NCBI GenBank assembly: GCA_016934035.1
Contig: JAFGTP010000013.1
Location: 1-52,498, forward strand
Length of the DNA: 52,498 nucleotides
Direction of reading: 5' to 3'
Source of the DNA: Fidelibacterota bacterium
GTDB lineage: Bacteria; Fidelibacterota; UBA2242; JAFGTP01
In this document: positions 7,983-16,630 of the stretch, piece by piece
Position numbering within the stretch: position 1 is the stretch's first letter
Layout of the letters: every line of letters begins with the position of its first letter
The notes under the pieces: model-generated
Databases searched by the model: none
Told to the model about the DNA's origin: nothing
The model's input: only the letters and a program-made list of their open reading frames with translations
Program-made: the position numbers and the translations under genes

Positions 7983-9065
7983 ATGAATACAATTGGAAAA
8001 ATATTCAGTGTAACCAATTGGGGAGAGTCCCATGGAAAAGCGATTGGAGTGGTGGTAGATGGCTGCCCGGCCGGGTTGGATTTGGTGGAAGAAGATTTTG
8101 ATCTTGATATGGCTCGCCGTCGTCCGGGGCAGAGCCGTCTCAGCACACAGCGAATGGAAACCGACAAAGTGGCGATTGCATCGGGTGTTTTTGAAGGAAA
8201 AACGACTGGCGCGCCCATCTCGCTGATTATTTACAACCAGGACCAGCGTTCTCAGGACTATTCAGACATGATGGATGTTTTCCGGCCCGGACATGCGGAT
8301 TTTACCTATTTTAAAAAATATGGTCATCGGGACTATCGGGGTGGAGGCAGAACGTCGGCCAGGGTCACAGCCGGAACAGTCGCTGCTGGCGTCATTGCCA
8401 AAAAAATCCTCAGACAGGTTATGAATATTGCCATTATCGGATTTGTCGATCAAATCGGAAAAGTCAGTTATCACCATGATTTTCAAAATATTCGTTTTGA
8501 TGAAATTGAGAAAAATTTGGTCCGGTGTCCCAACAAAAGTATCGCCCAGATGATGGAGCAACAGATTTTGGATGCCATGCGCGATGGTGATTCTGTGGGA
8601 GGAGTTGTGGCCTGCATCCTTCAAAATGTACCTGCCGGCTTTGGCGGGCCGATTTATGGAAAATTGAATGCTGATCTGGCCCATGCCATGATGAGTATTA
8701 ATGCATCCAGGGGAGTTGAATTTGGTTCTGGATTTCAATCGGCCAACTATCGTGGCAGTGAACTGAATGATCCTTTTGTCTGTGCTGAGGGGGAAATCAG
8801 AACATTAACCAATAACTGTGGAGGGATTCTCGGGGGCATTTCCAATGGCATGGACATTAATTTCCGTGTTGCCTTCAAGCCAACTTCAACTATTGCCCAT
8901 CGACAACAAACCGTCAACCAGCAAGGAACCATCGTTGAACTTGCTGCCGGCGGTCGTCATGACCCCTGTGTCGTGCCACGGGCAGTCCCTGTTGTAGAGG
9001 CCATGGCTGCTATTATCATTTGCGACCATTACCTAAGAAATCAAACTTCCTCTTTTAACTTGTAA
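7983..9065 (+). CDS. aroC: Chorismate synthase
   Basis: Removes phosphate from EPSP to give chorismate, the last shikimate step, using reduced FMN as a cofactor. The 360 aa include the family signatures NWGESHGKAIG (12-22), RRPGQSRLSTQR (46-57), GGGRTSARVTAG, GVEFGSGF and the C-terminal GRHDPCVVPRAVPVVEAM. AAAGGA precedes the ATG. It is the last gene of the aromatic operon, 52 bp after the AroKDE fusion. No flavin reductase domain is fused, so it is probably a monofunctional enzyme needing external FMNH2. No tryptophan-branch gene follows. Confidence 0.96.
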   Translation: MNTIGKIFSVTNWGESHGKAIGVVVDGCPAGLDLVEEDFDLDMARRRPGQSRLSTQRMETDKVAIASGVFEGKTTGAPISLIIYNQDQRSQDYSDMMDVFRPGHADFTYFKKYGHRDYRGGGRTSARVTAGTVAAGVIAKKILRQVMNIAIIGFVDQIGKVSYHHDFQNIRFDEIEKNLVRCPNKSIAQMMEQQILDAMRDGDSVGGVVACILQNVPAGFGGPIYGKLNADLAHAMMSINASRGVEFGSGFQSANYRGSELNDPFVCAEGEIRTLTNNCGGILGGISNGMDINFRVAFKPTSTIAHRQQTVNQQGTIVELAAGGRHDPCVVPRAVPVVEAMAAIIICDHYLRNQTSSFNL

Positions 9066-9300
9066 ATAAAATTTAAAAACAGAGCTTTTGCAAAGCAGAC
9101 AATAGATACGGATGATGGGCTGCAGAACCTTTTGGTAGTCAAACAACGCCCCATTCATTACAGTATCAGGAGATTAATCGGGTCTGGGATGGAGTAGGAA
9201 AGAACGAAGGGAATACTCACGATAGTGGTATACAATTTTAATCTTACATATTTTTCAAATAATATTTTTGGAGGTTATTTTTTATAATAAAATGCTATTG

Positions 9301-9984
9301 TTAATTCACCAATTTATACCCAATTCCATGGACCGTTAAAATATATTTCGGATGAGAGGGATTTTTTTCGATTTTTTGTCGGAGTTTTAATATAAAATTG
9401 TCGATCGTACGGGTGGTAATTTCCTGGTCGTAACCCCAGACTTTTTCCAGGAGGTCATTGCGGCTGACGGTCTGGTTTTTTTTGTCCCAGAAATATTTCA
9501 GAATTTCAAATTCTTTGTGGGTCAGCGAAACAGGCTCTTCATTTTCCCAGGCATTGTAGCTTTGAAATTCTAATTTTAACCGACCGATTTCAATAGTGCC
9601 AGTGCTGTTGTTGCCGGTGAATTCTGTACGGCGCAGGGCTGCCTTGATGCGAGCCAGAAGTTCACGCAGACTGAAGGGTTTGGTTATATAATCATCGGCC
9701 CCTATTTCCAGCCCCAGAACCTTGTCGATCTCGTCACCTTTCGCTGTGAGCATGATGATGGGAGTGAAAACCTGTTTGCCGCGAAGGATCTTGCAGACAT
9801 CAAAACCGGACATTTTTGGAAGCATTACATCAAGAAGAACCAGATCATAGGAATTCTCCATTATCATGCTCAATCCTGCCTGGCCATCCTCTGCGGTATC
9901 TACTTCATAGCCTTCAAATTCCAGGTTGTCTCTGAGTCCAGTTCTCATTGACATTTCATCTTCGACGATAAGGATTTTTGTCAT
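9301..9984 (-). CDS. OmpR/PhoB-family response regulator
   Basis: A 227-aa two-domain transcription factor. The receiver (1-120) has the acidic pair Glu8/Asp9, phospho-acceptor Asp52 in LLDVMLP, Thr80 and Lys102 in TKPF. The winged-helix DNA-binding domain (about 128-226) carries LTHKEFEILKYF, the VSRNDLLEKVWG recognition region and GIGYKL at the end, as in PhoB/OmpR. AAAGGAG lies ahead of the ATG. It is 16 bp downstream of the sensor kinase gene on the same strand, so the two form a cognate pair with the kinase transcribed first. The regulated genes cannot be read from the sequence. Confidence 0.93.
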   Translation of the reverse strand: MTKILIVEDEMSMRTGLRDNLEFEGYEVDTAEDGQAGLSMIMENSYDLVLLDVMLPKMSGFDVCKILRGKQVFTPIIMLTAKGDEIDKVLGLEIGADDYITKPFSLRELLARIKAALRRTEFTGNNSTGTIEIGRLKLEFQSYNAWENEEPVSLTHKEFEILKYFWDKKNQTVSRNDLLEKVWGYDQEITTRTIDNFILKLRQKIEKNPSHPKYILTVHGIGYKLVN

Positions 9985-10000
9985 TTTATCGCTCCTTTAC

Positions 10001-11554
10001 TTATTTTTTTATATTTGGAAAGTTTAATTGAAACGTGCTGCCTTTGCCTTCTTTGCTTTTAACCAGGACCTTGCCCTGATGGGCTTTCATAATATAGTCT
10101 ACCAGCGCCAGTCCCAGTCCGCTGCCTTTGGTATTATGGACAAGGTGCGAAGAAACCCTGTAAAATTTTTCAAAGATTCTTGTGATATCAGCACTGGAAA
10201 TTCCCTGGCCTTTATCACTTACTTTTACCCAGCAATAATCGGAGTCTTGTCCTGATTCGATAGCGATCATTTTTATTTCATCGCTGTATTTCATGGCATT
10301 ATCAATAAGATTGATGATGGCCTCTGAAATACTTTGGCTGTCGCCGTTAATGATTAATGGTTCCGGATATAAATTGATATTTTGAATAAACTTTTTTTGT
10401 TCCAGGTGGAATGAATACATTTCCATTACCTCTTTGATGATGGTATTGAGGTCTACGGTTTGAAAGTTGTATTTTTTATTGCCTGATTCCATTTTAGAAA
10501 AGTCTAATATGGTGTTCACGAGATGAGACAGCCGTTCGCTCTCTTTGGTAATAACATGGTAATATTCCAATTTTTTTTCTTCGGTTTTGACCCTGCCCAA
10601 TGCTAGGGTTTCGGCATACATGCGAATCAGTGCCAGAGGAGTGCGCAGTTCGTGAGAAACATTAGAGACAAAATCTGATTTTATACGGGTCAGTTTCATT
10701 TCGCCGCGAATGCTGCGATAAAGAACAATTATGGTGATTATGAATAGTGAATTGAGAAACAAAGTCCATTTAAGGCGGTTGTAAAAGCGATTTTTGACCT
10801 GTTCATTTAGGTCAATGCCTTTCATTTTGACACCGATCAGGTAGTTTGGAAAGAGCCAGACTTTTTTGACAGAGGCTGCATTGTCAGGAGAAATATCACC
10901 GGTGCGGTCCAGTATGGTACCGGTTTGAGCATCAAAGATTCCGATTTCTACGTCCTCCTGTGAAAAATCTTCCAGAGCAATTGGCAGAGATTCCATAAAG
11001 CGAATGGAATTAATACAGATGCCAAAAATTCCGGTATTCCGGGATTCATTTTCATATACATAAAGGACTGAAAGTATTTCCTGGTCACCGGAGGCCAGAA
11101 CAAAGGTAACCGGTTTGTCATAACCGACTTTTTTTCTGTATATCATACGATCAATATCAGGCCGTTTTTGTTGCAGCTTCTGTGAAATTTGAAAGTTGTT
11201 CATCGGAAGGGAATTGCCAGTATCTGGTGAGGTGAATAACCGGATTTTATGAAGGGAAGAATCGGTGACAAAAACACAGTGCAATGCGGGTTCATTGTTT
11301 AATATTCGGGAGACGGTATCCTTGGAAATAATACTGTTTTTGGAAAAGTATTTCCTGAAATTTTCAGACCAGTTTGACATTTGTTCCCAGGCACTTTGAT
11401 TGATATCAAGCAGGACATTGTCCATTTGTTTTTCATAGATTTCTGACATCAATTTGTCCGTTTCTGATAAAGACAAAAATTCATAAATCGTATAGAAAAT
11501 TGCCGGCATCAGAGCAATAAGCAGTAGGATGATACTGGTTGGTTTGAACTTCAA
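10001..11554 (-). CDS. Membrane-bound sensor histidine kinase
   Basis: A 517-aa inner-membrane kinase. It has one N-terminal membrane segment (about 8-26), a large extracytoplasmic sensor region (about 28-260) of the double-Cache/PAS-like size, and a second membrane segment (about 262-280). HisKA follows, with phospho-acceptor His301 in SNVSHELRTPLALIR, and then a HATPase domain with the N box (INLIDNAMKYS) and G boxes (DKGQGIS, GSGLGLALV). No HAMP domain is obvious; the linker after the second membrane segment is too short. The start is TTG with GGGAG about 8 nt ahead. The response regulator gene follows directly. The signal sensed is unknown. Confidence 0.9.
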   Translation of the reverse strand: MKFKPTSIILLLIALMPAIFYTIYEFLSLSETDKLMSEIYEKQMDNVLLDINQSAWEQMSNWSENFRKYFSKNSIISKDTVSRILNNEPALHCVFVTDSSLHKIRLFTSPDTGNSLPMNNFQISQKLQQKRPDIDRMIYRKKVGYDKPVTFVLASGDQEILSVLYVYENESRNTGIFGICINSIRFMESLPIALEDFSQEDVEIGIFDAQTGTILDRTGDISPDNAASVKKVWLFPNYLIGVKMKGIDLNEQVKNRFYNRLKWTLFLNSLFIITIIVLYRSIRGEMKLTRIKSDFVSNVSHELRTPLALIRMYAETLALGRVKTEEKKLEYYHVITKESERLSHLVNTILDFSKMESGNKKYNFQTVDLNTIIKEVMEMYSFHLEQKKFIQNINLYPEPLIINGDSQSISEAIINLIDNAMKYSDEIKMIAIESGQDSDYCWVKVSDKGQGISSADITRIFEKFYRVSSHLVHNTKGSGLGLALVDYIMKAHQGKVLVKSKEGKGSTFQLNFPNIKK

Positions 11555-11625
11555 ATGGTCTCCCGGTTATTTTTAAAAATATAGGCTATTTTTGCTTTTG
11601 AAGTATAAAATATTTTTTCTATTTA

Positions 11626-12195
11626 TTACTTTTCGCCAAAAATATAAAAATGATTTTGCAATTCATTAATGATTTCAATGTTCTGAAAGCCGGCTTCAGC
11701 CAGTTGTTCGGCAACTACTTCCTCCTGAAACCGAATTGATATTGGGGGACCGCCAGTAGTTTCTTTTTTCTTCCAGTCAACAATAAATATTTTTCCGCCA
11801 ACTTTCAGAACGCGATGACTTTCTTTCAGTAATTTTTCATGATTTTCGATTTCGTGATGAAGAGTGATCATGTAGACCAAATCTGCGATTTTATCCTTCA
11901 TTGGAAGACTATCATTAAAGATCACTTTTGGATAAATATTGGGATATTCGTTGCAGAGGTTATTTTTCATCCATTCCACCATGATATTGGAAATATCAAA
12001 GGCATAAATTTTACCATCCCCCAGTAATTTTATAAATTCTTTGGTAATAAATCCTGTTCCGGCACCAATATCAACGAGGATTTTGGGGTTTTTCAGGTTT
12101 AAATTTTTCCAGATGAATTCCGGGGGTATTTCTTTCAACCGATGGGTATTATTTAATTTATTGAGTTTATTGGGATCAAAAATTTTATTTTTCAT
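11626..12195 (-). CDS. Class I SAM-dependent methyltransferase
   Basis: A 189-aa Methyltransf_11/25-type Rossmann protein. VDIGAGTGF (41-49) is SAM motif I, YAFDIS holds the acidic residue that binds the ribose, and DLVYMITLHHEI is motif IV. The substrate cannot be told; the fold covers small-molecule, lipid and tRNA methyltransferases. It starts inside the 3' end of the beta-lactamase-like gene (11-bp overlap), so the two are cotranscribed. Base composition is like that of its neighbours. Confidence 0.85.
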   Translation of the reverse strand: MKNKIFDPNKLNKLNNTHRLKEIPPEFIWKNLNLKNPKILVDIGAGTGFITKEFIKLLGDGKIYAFDISNIMVEWMKNNLCNEYPNIYPKVIFNDSLPMKDKIADLVYMITLHHEIENHEKLLKESHRVLKVGGKIFIVDWKKKETTGGPPISIRFQEEVVAEQLAEAGFQNIEIINELQNHFYIFGEK

Positions 12196-13123
12196 ATCTC
12201 TCTTTGATGAGTTTGTAGATTTTTTGGGAAAGTTCTGCGTGTTTTTGGTTTGCTAAAGGGGCTTTCAGAGGCATAAAACAGGCCACTATATATTTGATGG
12301 TCCCATCATCAACAATGGCAATGTCATTGGTCCAATAGGAAAACCAGCCGGTTTTATGCCAGATCATGACGTTCTCCGGAAGACCTGCAGCCAGTTTGGA
12401 CTTATCTAATTGCCTGCCTAATAATGTTTTCATCTGCATACTGATCCAGGGGTTGATTAATTGGTTTGTTTCTATTTTATAAAGGAACTCCGCTGCATGA
12501 AGGGCACAGGTTTCAGTGCCTTGAATTTCTGTATAGCCTTTATCTTCAAATTTACGGCTGAGAAATTTACGGGTTACCTCGCTGCCGTGCCAATTGTACT
12601 GTTGTATCATGCGGTTGATATTTTTTCGATCGGCAACATCTATCAAACAATTGGCTGCCGAATTATCACTGCGGGTAATCATCAAATCCAACAGGTAATT
12701 GACATTAACGGTGTCACCGTCTCTGATTAATGGTCTTGGGTCAGATGTAATTTCTTTTGTGCGGTCCACGTCATTGGGTGATGTGACGATGTAATCACTG
12801 TAAAGACTTATTTTCCCTGCGCTTACCTGGTTTAAAATTTCAGCAGCCACATAGACTTTGTAGACCGATGCAGGGTAGATGAAGTTTTTCAGATTGACAC
12901 CACCAATATTTGGGTTTTTGGCATTCAGGTCAATGACGGCCAGGGATATTTGCTCAATGCCATCTTCACCGACTTCAAAATTACCGTCAAGATCCAACGC
13001 TGTGACAATGCTTTGCAATGCGTCAGAAAGCTCTGTATCCGATTCGAATATCCCAAAATCCTGTGCTTGCAGGGCTAGAGTCAGAGTAACCGCAAATAAT
13101 ATTGATATGATTACCTTAAACAT
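12185..13123 (-). CDS. Secreted class A beta-lactamase-fold serine hydrolase
   Basis: A 312-aa protein with a signal peptide (about 1-21). It shows the penicillin-recognising motifs: SVYK (Ser86-Lys89), SDN (152-154) and KTG (257-259), in the order and spacing of the class A (Beta-lactamase2) fold. The ExxLN omega-loop motif carrying the deacylating glutamate of true class A beta-lactamases is not evident. It could be a PBP-like peptidase or esterase rather than an antibiotic-resistance enzyme. The ATG at 13123 is preferred over one 21 codons upstream because GAGGA lies just ahead of it and the signal peptide starts there. It overlaps the methyltransferase gene by 11 bp. Confidence 0.82.
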   Translation of the reverse strand: MFKVIISILFAVTLTLALQAQDFGIFESDTELSDALQSIVTALDLDGNFEVGEDGIEQISLAVIDLNAKNPNIGGVNLKNFIYPASVYKVYVAAEILNQVSAGKISLYSDYIVTSPNDVDRTKEITSDPRPLIRDGDTVNVNYLLDLMITRSDNSAANCLIDVADRKNINRMIQQYNWHGSEVTRKFLSRKFEDKGYTEIQGTETCALHAAEFLYKIETNQLINPWISMQMKTLLGRQLDKSKLAAGLPENVMIWHKTGWFSYWTNDIAIVDDGTIKYIVACFMPLKAPLANQKHAELSQKIYKLIKERYEK

Positions 13124-13454
13124 TTTTTCCTCATTTTTTAGTCTTATAAAGTAATGATTGATGATTAAAAAATAAAAGGTTTCCACAAAAAAAAGAGTGA
13201 GAAAATATTTGGAAACAAAAATTATTTAATTATATCTGGAAAATCATCTTGAGATAACAAATCATAGCTGGAAACAGTGATTAAACCATGAGGAATTCTG
13301 GTTTAATTGACCTTATGAAATAAATAAAAATAGTTGGAATGCTTTGAATTTTTTAATCACTATTATAAATTGACTAAAATCTAAGATTTTGCGTTGATAG
13401 TTTGATGATAATAAACATCTGATATAATTCAATTCTATAACGAGGAGTGTTCAA
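13124..13454. promoter_or_regulatory. Divergent intergenic region with a candidate -10 box
   Basis: This AT-rich gap separates the minus-strand hydrolase from the plus-strand lipoprotein. TATAAT at 13423-13428 is a perfect -10 hexamer about 27 bp ahead of the lipoprotein start. A weak -35 match (TTTGAT, about 13401-13406) lies 16 bp further up. I see no operator palindrome and no gene. Confidence 0.4.
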
Positions 13455-14240
13455 ATGAAGAAAATTATCATTTTTACAGGTTTTGTTTTGTTACTGGCCA
13501 GTTGTGCGCAAGTTGCAGAATCATTGATTGATGGTGCAATCAATGGCGCCAGTCGAGCCATAACCGAGCGTGCTGCCAATGCCGCTTACAAAAAACTGGC
13601 CTCCAAAGAGAAATTGCCGGCGCCATCAACTGCTTTGTGGAACCAGTTTATGGTTGCCCAAGCCCAGGTGATTTTTACTTATTCTTTTGCACCTGGAGGA
13701 TTATGGATTTCCAAAAATGAATTTAAACCTGGTGAATATACGAACTTTAAAATGATTGATGAAGCTGATAAAAGTGAAATTATCATTGAGCGAGCTTATC
13801 TAAAAAAAATGAATAATGGCGATCAGTGGTGGCGTACGTCCTGGAAAGACGGCGAAGATGAATGGGTTTATGAAGCCTTATTATCATCACAAGATGGCCG
13901 ATTGTTGCGATTAAGAGGTAAAGATAGTGAAAATAATGTTGGTGAAATTCCGGTTACAGACCAGGTGATTGATATGAATCCAGGTGAAGTATCAGAGGAA
14001 AGTATAGAGGGTGCAAAACTGGGGAGTGAAACCATCAAAACTCCGGCTGGATCATTTAAAACAGATCGTATCCATTTTATGGCCATTACTGGTGAAGAGG
14101 CAATTGACTGGTGGATTACTGACGAAATACCGGGGGGTGTTGTCAAATATCAACTTGTAGATACTGATAAAACAATACTTTGGACAAATATCCTGACAGA
14201 ATATGGGAACAATGCATCTACACAATTGAGCTCATTTTGA
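13455..14240 (+). CDS. Hypothetical lipoprotein
   Basis: A 261-aa protein with a lipoprotein signal peptide: charged n-region MKK, hydrophobic core, and lipobox LASC with Cys17 as the lipidation site. The mature part begins with an Ala-rich amphipathic helix, then alternates beta-rich stretches with many Trp/Asp/Gly residues (WWRTSW, EAIDWWITDEIPGG). I do not recognise a family. AACGAGGAG precedes the ATG. The von Willebrand A protein follows 59 bp later on the same strand, so the two may form a unit at the cell envelope. Confidence 0.75.
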   Translation: MKKIIIFTGFVLLLASCAQVAESLIDGAINGASRAITERAANAAYKKLASKEKLPAPSTALWNQFMVAQAQVIFTYSFAPGGLWISKNEFKPGEYTNFKMIDEADKSEIIIERAYLKKMNNGDQWWRTSWKDGEDEWVYEALLSSQDGRLLRLRGKDSENNVGEIPVTDQVIDMNPGEVSEESIEGAKLGSETIKTPAGSFKTDRIHFMAITGEEAIDWWITDEIPGGVVKYQLVDTDKTILWTNILTEYGNNASTQLSSF

Positions 14241-14299
14241 AACCTGACTGATTTTTTGGGTTACATTAAATTCATAATAAAATGTGAAGGAGTTCGGTT

Positions 14300-15664
14300 T
14301 TGAAAAGAAAAATAATTGTTTGTGTGTTAATTATTTACTCAATATTGTTTGCAGAAAGTACCCAGATTGACCTGATATTTGATGCCTCAGGCAGTATGTG
14401 GGGGCAGATCGATAATGTAAGTAAAATTGAAATAGCCCGTAAAGCAATGATGGAATTAATGAAAGATTTTGAACAGCAGCCTAATGTGCAACTCGCTCTT
14501 CGTATCTATGGTCACACCAATAAACAATGTGATAATTCAATTTTGGAAATCCCAATGGGAAAAGGTAAACATTCTGCCATCATTGAAAAAATAAATTCAA
14601 TTAAACCCTTGGGTAAAACACCCATCGCCTATTCATTGGAGCATTGTGCCGGTGACTTTAGTAATGAATCCGGAGAAAAAATTATTGTTTTAATCACTGA
14701 TGGATTAGAAAGTTGTGATGGCGATATTTGTACTGTAGCTGAGCAACTGAAAAATGCCGGTATCATAACAATGATTCATATTGTTGGGTTTGGACTGAAA
14801 AATGAAGATATAAAAACTTTAGCCTGTATCATCGCCCCCTTTGATGGGACAATTTTTGGTGCCGGCAATGCAAAGGAATTGATCCATGCTTTTAAAAATA
14901 TTGTGGAAACCACAATCAAATATAATTTGGAATTACGTGCGAAAGATGATGATGGAAATGATGTTTATGCCGGATTTGAAATATATGACGAGAATGGATC
15001 TGTTGTTGCGATAGGTGATAATTCGCTTAATAAAGTTTGTAAAATTTTCTTAAGGAATGGGACCTATAAAATTCTTACAAAAAATAATCTAACAGATGAT
15101 GAAATCGAACTTCAAAATATTGAAATAACTGAAAATGCTACAACTAAGAAAGATGTAATATTTGCTGAAAGAGTCGTTAAAATCAAAATAGTAAATGGCC
15201 GAAATGAGAAGGTTGATGGAACGGTTGATATATTAAATCAAAAAGGTGGAAGAGTAAACTATGCGGACAATTCTTTAGGGGATTATGTTACTCTTAAAGT
15301 TGTTCCGGATGTTTATAACATTAAAGTACAAAATAGTAATATTGACATGGTACAAATAATTGAGGGAGTGGATCTCATAAGAAATAAGGAATTTCAAAAA
15401 GTAGTCATTTTTTCATTGTCAACCATTGAAATAAAACTTATTGATGGTAATGGAGATAATTTAGATGGTGATGTCTATGTGCTAAATGAGAATGGAGAAC
15501 AAGTGAAGCATGTGGACACCTCCTTTAATCCTGTTTCAATAACAGTACCTTCTGGAATCTATACCATAAAAGTTGTGGATTATAAAACCCATAAAGAGAT
15601 TATGTTTGAAAATTTGGATTTAAAGAAAAATACTGAGTTTAAAAAAGAGGTTGTAATCGAATAA
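14300..15664 (+). CDS. Secreted von Willebrand factor A-domain protein with three C-terminal repeats
   Basis: A 454-aa exported protein. Residues 1-18 are a signal peptide. The VWA domain (about 22-205) has a complete metal-ion-dependent adhesion site: DASGSMWG (28-35), Thr107 in LGKTPIAYS and Asp134 in ITDGLESCDGD. This is the form seen in bacterial Ca-activated/VWA proteins that bind protein partners through a divalent metal. Three related beta-rich repeats of about 82 residues follow (about 208-290, 291-372, 373-454), each with a pattern like DGxxxxGDVYVLNENG...GIYTIKV, resembling carboxypeptidase-regulatory/PEGA-like domains. The start is TTG with GGAG ahead. The partner is unknown. Confidence 0.85.
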   Translation: MKRKIIVCVLIIYSILFAESTQIDLIFDASGSMWGQIDNVSKIEIARKAMMELMKDFEQQPNVQLALRIYGHTNKQCDNSILEIPMGKGKHSAIIEKINSIKPLGKTPIAYSLEHCAGDFSNESGEKIIVLITDGLESCDGDICTVAEQLKNAGIITMIHIVGFGLKNEDIKTLACIIAPFDGTIFGAGNAKELIHAFKNIVETTIKYNLELRAKDDDGNDVYAGFEIYDENGSVVAIGDNSLNKVCKIFLRNGTYKILTKNNLTDDEIELQNIEITENATTKKDVIFAERVVKIKIVNGRNEKVDGTVDILNQKGGRVNYADNSLGDYVTLKVVPDVYNIKVQNSNIDMVQIIEGVDLIRNKEFQKVVIFSLSTIEIKLIDGNGDNLDGDVYVLNENGEQVKHVDTSFNPVSITVPSGIYTIKVVDYKTHKEIMFENLDLKKNTEFKKEVVIE

Positions 15665-16246
15665 TCCGTCAAAAACGCAAAAGGGCACCTCCGTCGGTAA
15701 AACCATAAAATCAATCCCTTTCGCCTTTACTGATTTAACAAATTTTGATTGAACCCAGTGTAGATCGTTGTCAGGTGACATCGGTCATTGATAGCATTCA
15801 TAAGGTTTTTTTATACCTGAATTACATATCTGTAGTATTAAAAATATTTAGTTCAAAAATGAAATATTGTCTCAATGACCAGAGCGGTGCGTAAGTGACT
15901 GGTGGATTCGATGAATTTATTTAGTCGAAAGAATTCCCGTAGATTTTACCTTGGGGTTACAATGTAAAGGAAGAGTATGAGAAACCTTGGTGTATCGTTA
16001 TATAAACAAACCGTTAAGATACCTCGTAGGCTTTGACTCGAGGTATTTCATTAAAAAGGGAAAGTGTATTGGCTCTCTAAAGTGGATTTTTTCAATTTTA
16101 TTATTACAATAATGTTGTCTATAATTTTTTACCTCCAAATTTGTATTAAATTAATTGAAAAATATATTGATATAAATTTCTAATAAACAAAAGTTTAATT
16201 ATATTTTTTTTATTGGCATCCCTCTTGAATAAGCGAAGACCCAAAT
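15665..16246. other. Long AT-rich intergenic region with a perfect hairpin
   Basis: About 580 bases without a credible ORF on either strand. The arms ATACCTCG (16019-16026) and CGAGGTAT (16039-16046) pair perfectly around a 12-nt loop, with no T-run after them, so this is not a typical terminator. ACCTTGG occurs twice nearby. The part after about 16090 is extremely AT-rich and leads into the sigma-54-like promoter of glnK-amtB, so it may hold activator sites or a bend. Confidence 0.4.
16213..16229 (+). promoter_or_regulatory. Sigma-54-type -24/-12 promoter for glnK-amtB
   Basis: TTGGCATCCCTCTTGAA matches the sigma-54 consensus TTGGCACGNNNNTTGCW at the -24 GG, with the required 10 bp between GG and the -12 dinucleotide. 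The -12 GC is GA here. It lies about 50 bp ahead of the PII start codon, giving a leader of about 35 nt. PII-AmtB operons are classic sigma-54/NtrC targets, so position and context agree. rpoN and an enhancer-binding protein are not in this window. Confidence 0.65.
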
Positions 16247-16276
16247 GTGAATGTTAATTTTTTATCAGGAGGACTT

Positions 16277-16618
16277 ATGAAACTTGTTATTGCTTATATT
16301 CAGCCGGAAAGATTACCGGAAGTGAAACAGGCATTGTATGCCAGGGAAATTTTTAAGATTTCTGTGACCAATGCCATGGGATGTGGCCGGCAGAAAGGTT
16401 ATCATGAAACTTATCGTGGGGCAGATATTGAAGTAAATTTGCTGAAAAAGGTAAGAATTGAGATTGCTGTAAATGAATCCTTTGTACAGCCTACCATTGA
16501 TGGGATTATTGAAGGCTCCAAAACCGGACAAATCGGTGATGGAAAAATATTTGTGTTGCCAATTGAAGAATGTATAAGAATCAGGACCGGAGAGACCGGA
16601 CATGATGCCATCGGTTAG
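16277..16618 (+). CDS. glnK: PII nitrogen-regulatory protein lacking the Tyr51 uridylylation site
   Basis: A 113-aa PII trimer subunit that senses 2-oxoglutarate, ATP and ADP and gates the ammonium channel AmtB. Conserved parts are the GRQKG segment (37-41), the T-loop base TYRGAD (45-50), KVRIEIAV, the B-loop [17 protein letters not shown] segment and the C-terminal [10 protein letters not shown]. Residue 51, the Tyr uridylylated by GlnD in enterobacteria, is Ile. Control by uridylylation at that site is therefore ruled out. AGGAGG lies ahead of the chosen ATG; an upstream ATG would add 10 unconserved residues. amtB follows after 12 bp, which favours the GlnK type. Confidence 0.92.
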   Translation: MKLVIAYIQPERLPEVKQALYAREIFKISVTNAMGCGRQKGYHETYRGADIEVNLLKKVRIEIAVNESFVQPTIDGIIEGSKTGQIGDGKIFVLPIEECIRIRTGETGHDAIG

Positions 16619-16630
16619 ACGGAGAATATT

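Noticed and set aside
8262..8738. 158-codon minus-strand ORF inside aroC
   Set aside because: Shadow of a strongly conserved chorismate synthase gene; the peptide has no recognisable features.
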